DNA from: an uncultured Gemmatimonadota bacterium
GTDB taxonomy: Bacteria > Gemmatimonadota > Gemmatimonadetes > Gemmatimonadales > GWC2-71-9
NCBI GenBank assembly: GCA_937961295.1
Contig: CALGOK010000124.1
Coordinates: 1 to 6,632 of the forward strand
Direction of reading: 5' to 3'
Length of the DNA: 6,632 nucleotides
Made by a program: the position numbers and the translations under genes
The notes under the pieces: generated by a model
What the model saw: only the letters and a program-made list of their open reading frames with translations
The model's database searches: none
What the model was told of the DNA's origin: nothing
Part shown: positions 5,270 through 6,632 of the stretch, piece by piece
How positions within the stretch are numbered: position 1 is the stretch's first letter
Layout of the letters: each line of letters starts with the position of its first letter

Positions 5270-5342
5270 GCGCGACAGCGCGAAGGGCGGGGGGCGAGGG
5301 GCGGTGATCCGCTCCTCGCCCCTCGCCCTTCGCCAGTCGCGC
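5270..5342. repeat. Palindromic GCGACA-bounded repeat, copy 3, between convergent stop codons
   Basis: Arms at 5270-5304 and 5309-5342 match with 3 mismatches and one extra base, leaving a TGAT loop. The left arm starts on the base after the lipoprotein stop (TGA 5267-5269). The right arm ends on the last base of the guaA stop (TAG 5344-5342). It thus fills the whole convergent intergenic gap and probably serves as a two-way transcription end or 3' stabilising hairpin; there is no T-run. It shares GGTGATC followed by CGCTCCTCGCCCCTCGCCC with copy 1 in the same orientation. Confidence 0.85.
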
Positions 5343-5596
5343 TACTCCCACTCGATCGTCGCGGGCGGCTTGCTGCTCACGTCGTAGACCACCCGGTTGA
5401 CGCCGCTCACCTCGTTGGCGATCCGGTTGGAGATCTGGGCCAGCACGTCGGGCGGAAACGGGAACCAGTCCGCGGTCATCCCGTCGCGCGACGTCACGGC
5501 GCGCAGCCCGATCACCTGGTCATAGGTGCGGAAGTCGCCCTGTACCCCCACCGACCGGAGCGGGCGCAGCACCGCGCACGCCTGCCAGATCTGGTC
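5342..5596 (-). pseudogene. guaA: GMP synthase C-terminal part, cut off from the rest of guaA by a stop codon
   Basis: This stretch continues guaA in the same frame after the TAA at 5599-5597: DQIWQACAVLRPLRSVGVQG, then FRTYDQVIGLRAVTSRDGMTA, and finally KPPATIEWE, the invariant GuaA C-terminus, before TAG at 5344-5342. It is the GMP-synthase dimerisation domain, whose terminal residues contribute to XMP binding in this family. The 84 residues show no obvious decay. The first possible start inside is a GTG at 5572 (giving 76 residues), with no clear Shine-Dalgarno, so independent translation is doubtful. It is annotated as the separated end of an interrupted gene; if the TAA is a sequence error it is simply the guaA 3' end. 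Confidence 0.85.
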
Positions 5597-6632
5597 TTAG
5601 GGCCCTGCGGCGCGGATCTCCTCGATGTAGATCGCGTCGGCCTGCCGGAGCAGGTCGCATTGCGCCTGGTCGACCGGGCCGAGGATGCGGATGGCCAGCC
5701 CGGGACCCGGGAACGGATGCCGGCCGACCATCTCCTCGGGAAGCCCCAGCTCGCGGCCCACCTGCCGCACCTCGTCCTTGAACAGTTCGCGCAGCGGCTC
5801 GATCAGCGCGAACGGGAGCCGCTCGGGAAGCCCGCCCACGTTGTGATGGGTCTTGATGGTGACCGAGGGCCCGCCCGACGGCGAGAACGACTCGATCACG
5901 TCGGGATAGAGGGTGCCCTGCACGAGGAACTTCACGTCGGCGCCGACCGCCTTGGCCTCGCGCTCGAACACCTCGATGAACCGGTGCCCGATCCGCTTGC
6001 GCTTGAGTTCCGGCTCCTCGACGCCCTCGAGGTCGCCAAGGAACTCGGCCGAGGCGTCGACGGTGCGCAGGTCGATGCCGAGGTTGCGGCGGAAGGTCTG
6101 CTCCACCTGCTCGCGCTCGTTGAGGCGGAGCAGGCCGTGGTCGACGAAGATGCAGGTGAGCCGGTCGCCCACGGCGCGGTGCACCAGCGCGGCGGCCACC
6201 GAGGAATCGACCCCGCCCGACAGCCCGCAGATCACCCGCGCATCGCCCACGAGCTCGCGGACCCGGGCCACCTCGGCCTCGACGAAGTGTTCAGGCGTCC
6301 AGTCGGGCTCGCAGCCGCACGCGCCGAACACGAAGTTGGCGATGATCTCGCTGCCGCGCGGCGTGTGTGCCACCTCGGGGTGGAACTGCACGCCGAACAG
6401 CGGCTTGGACTGGTGCTCCATCCCGGCAACCGGCGAGTTCTCGCTGCTGGCCGTGACGGTCCATCCTGGCGGCGCCTCGTCGACGTGATCGCCATGGCTC
6501 ATCCACACCGGCGTGGTCGCCCCCGGTGCGAAGCCGATGAACAGCTGGCCACCCTGGACCCGGACGTCGGCACGACCGTATTCGCGGCGCGACGCCCCGC
6601 CCACGCGACCACCCGAGAGGGGCGCGCGCAGG
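5597..6632 (-). CDS. guaA: GMP synthase (glutamine-hydrolysing), 5' end outside window and interrupted by TAA
   Basis: GuaA converts XMP to GMP with ATP and glutamine ammonia, the last step of GMP synthesis. Reading starts at the window edge: 344 residues are visible before TAA at 5599-5597. They cover the end of the class I glutamine amidotransferase domain (REYGRADVRV, VWMSHGDHVDEAPPG, and GVQFHPEV at about 6388-6365 with the triad His and Glu) and the ATP pyrophosphatase domain with P-loop SGGVDSS (6220-6200), IFVDHGLLR, VQGTLYPDVIES, KTHHNVGGLPE and HPFPGPGLAIR. The nucleophile Cys motif should lie just past the right edge, and about 90 residues are missing there. The family sequence EIRAAGLYDQIW is here EIRAAGP-stop-DQIW, without any frame change. 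An apparent GTG start at 6604 is internal and not the true start. The first residues at the edge (LRAPLSGGRV) differ from the usual LMAHLLGGRV type. Confidence 0.92.
   Translation of the reverse strand, partial: LRAPLSGGRVGGASRREYGRADVRVQGGQLFIGFAPGATTPVWMSHGDHVDEAPPGWTVTASSENSPVAGMEHQSKPLFGVQFHPEVAHTPRGSEIIANFVFGACGCEPDWTPEHFVEAEVARVRELVGDARVICGLSGGVDSSVAAALVHRAVGDRLTCIFVDHGLLRLNEREQVEQTFRRNLGIDLRTVDASAEFLGDLEGVEEPELKRKRIGHRFIEVFEREAKAVGADVKFLVQGTLYPDVIESFSPSGGPSVTIKTHHNVGGLPERLPFALIEPLRELFKDEVRQVGRELGLPEEMVGRHPFPGPGLAIRILGPVDQAQCDLLRQADAIYIEEIRAAGP

Noticed and set aside
5270..5342. Classical intrinsic terminator
   Set aside because: The hairpin is strong, but neither strand has a T-run after the stem, so only a general transcript-end role is proposed.

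Overview
This is a GC-rich bacterial window (by eye roughly 68-70% G+C) of compact housekeeping DNA. A soil or sediment diderm such as Gemmatimonadota would fit the base composition, the LAC lipobox protein and the leaderless-looking starts, but no marker here proves the lineage. No phage, transposase, CRISPR or defence genes are visible. Both window ends fall inside genes.

Layout from left to right. Minus strand: the N-terminal part of an oligopeptidase B (3-602) that runs into a stop at the window edge; a palindromic repeat (604-704); the tmRNA gene ssrA (710-1074) with its own -35/-10 promoter (1083-1111) and a probable tag ANSELALAA; a second copy of the repeat (1114-1212); then a tightly coupled operon transcribed leftward, dusB-larB-corA (3870 down to 1212), whose genes overlap as GTGA and TGATG. 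A 92-bp divergent spacer (3871-3962) holds a perfect 10-bp-stem hairpin and candidate -10 boxes 6-7 nt before both start codons. Plus strand: a stand-alone PTS EIIA/PtsN-like protein (3963-4403), then a two-domain lipoprotein of unknown role (4487-5269). A third copy of the repeat (5270-5342) fills exactly the gap between the lipoprotein stop and the convergent guaA stop. The right end is guaA on the minus strand (5342-6632), with its N-terminus beyond the edge and an in-frame TAA (5597-5599) splitting the body from the C-terminal dimerisation domain.

The genes serve general functions: ribosome rescue (tmRNA), tRNA dihydrouridylation (DusB), an early step of nickel-pincer cofactor synthesis (LarB), divalent metal transport (CorA), a phosphorelay-type EIIA domain, peptide degradation and GMP synthesis. 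The two strongest points for a second look are (1) a family of long palindromes bounded by GCGACA/TGTCGC that lies directly against four of the five gene 3' ends in the window, and (2) the nonsense codon in the otherwise well-conserved and normally essential guaA. The second may be a sequence or assembly error, because the extreme edges of the window also look imperfect.
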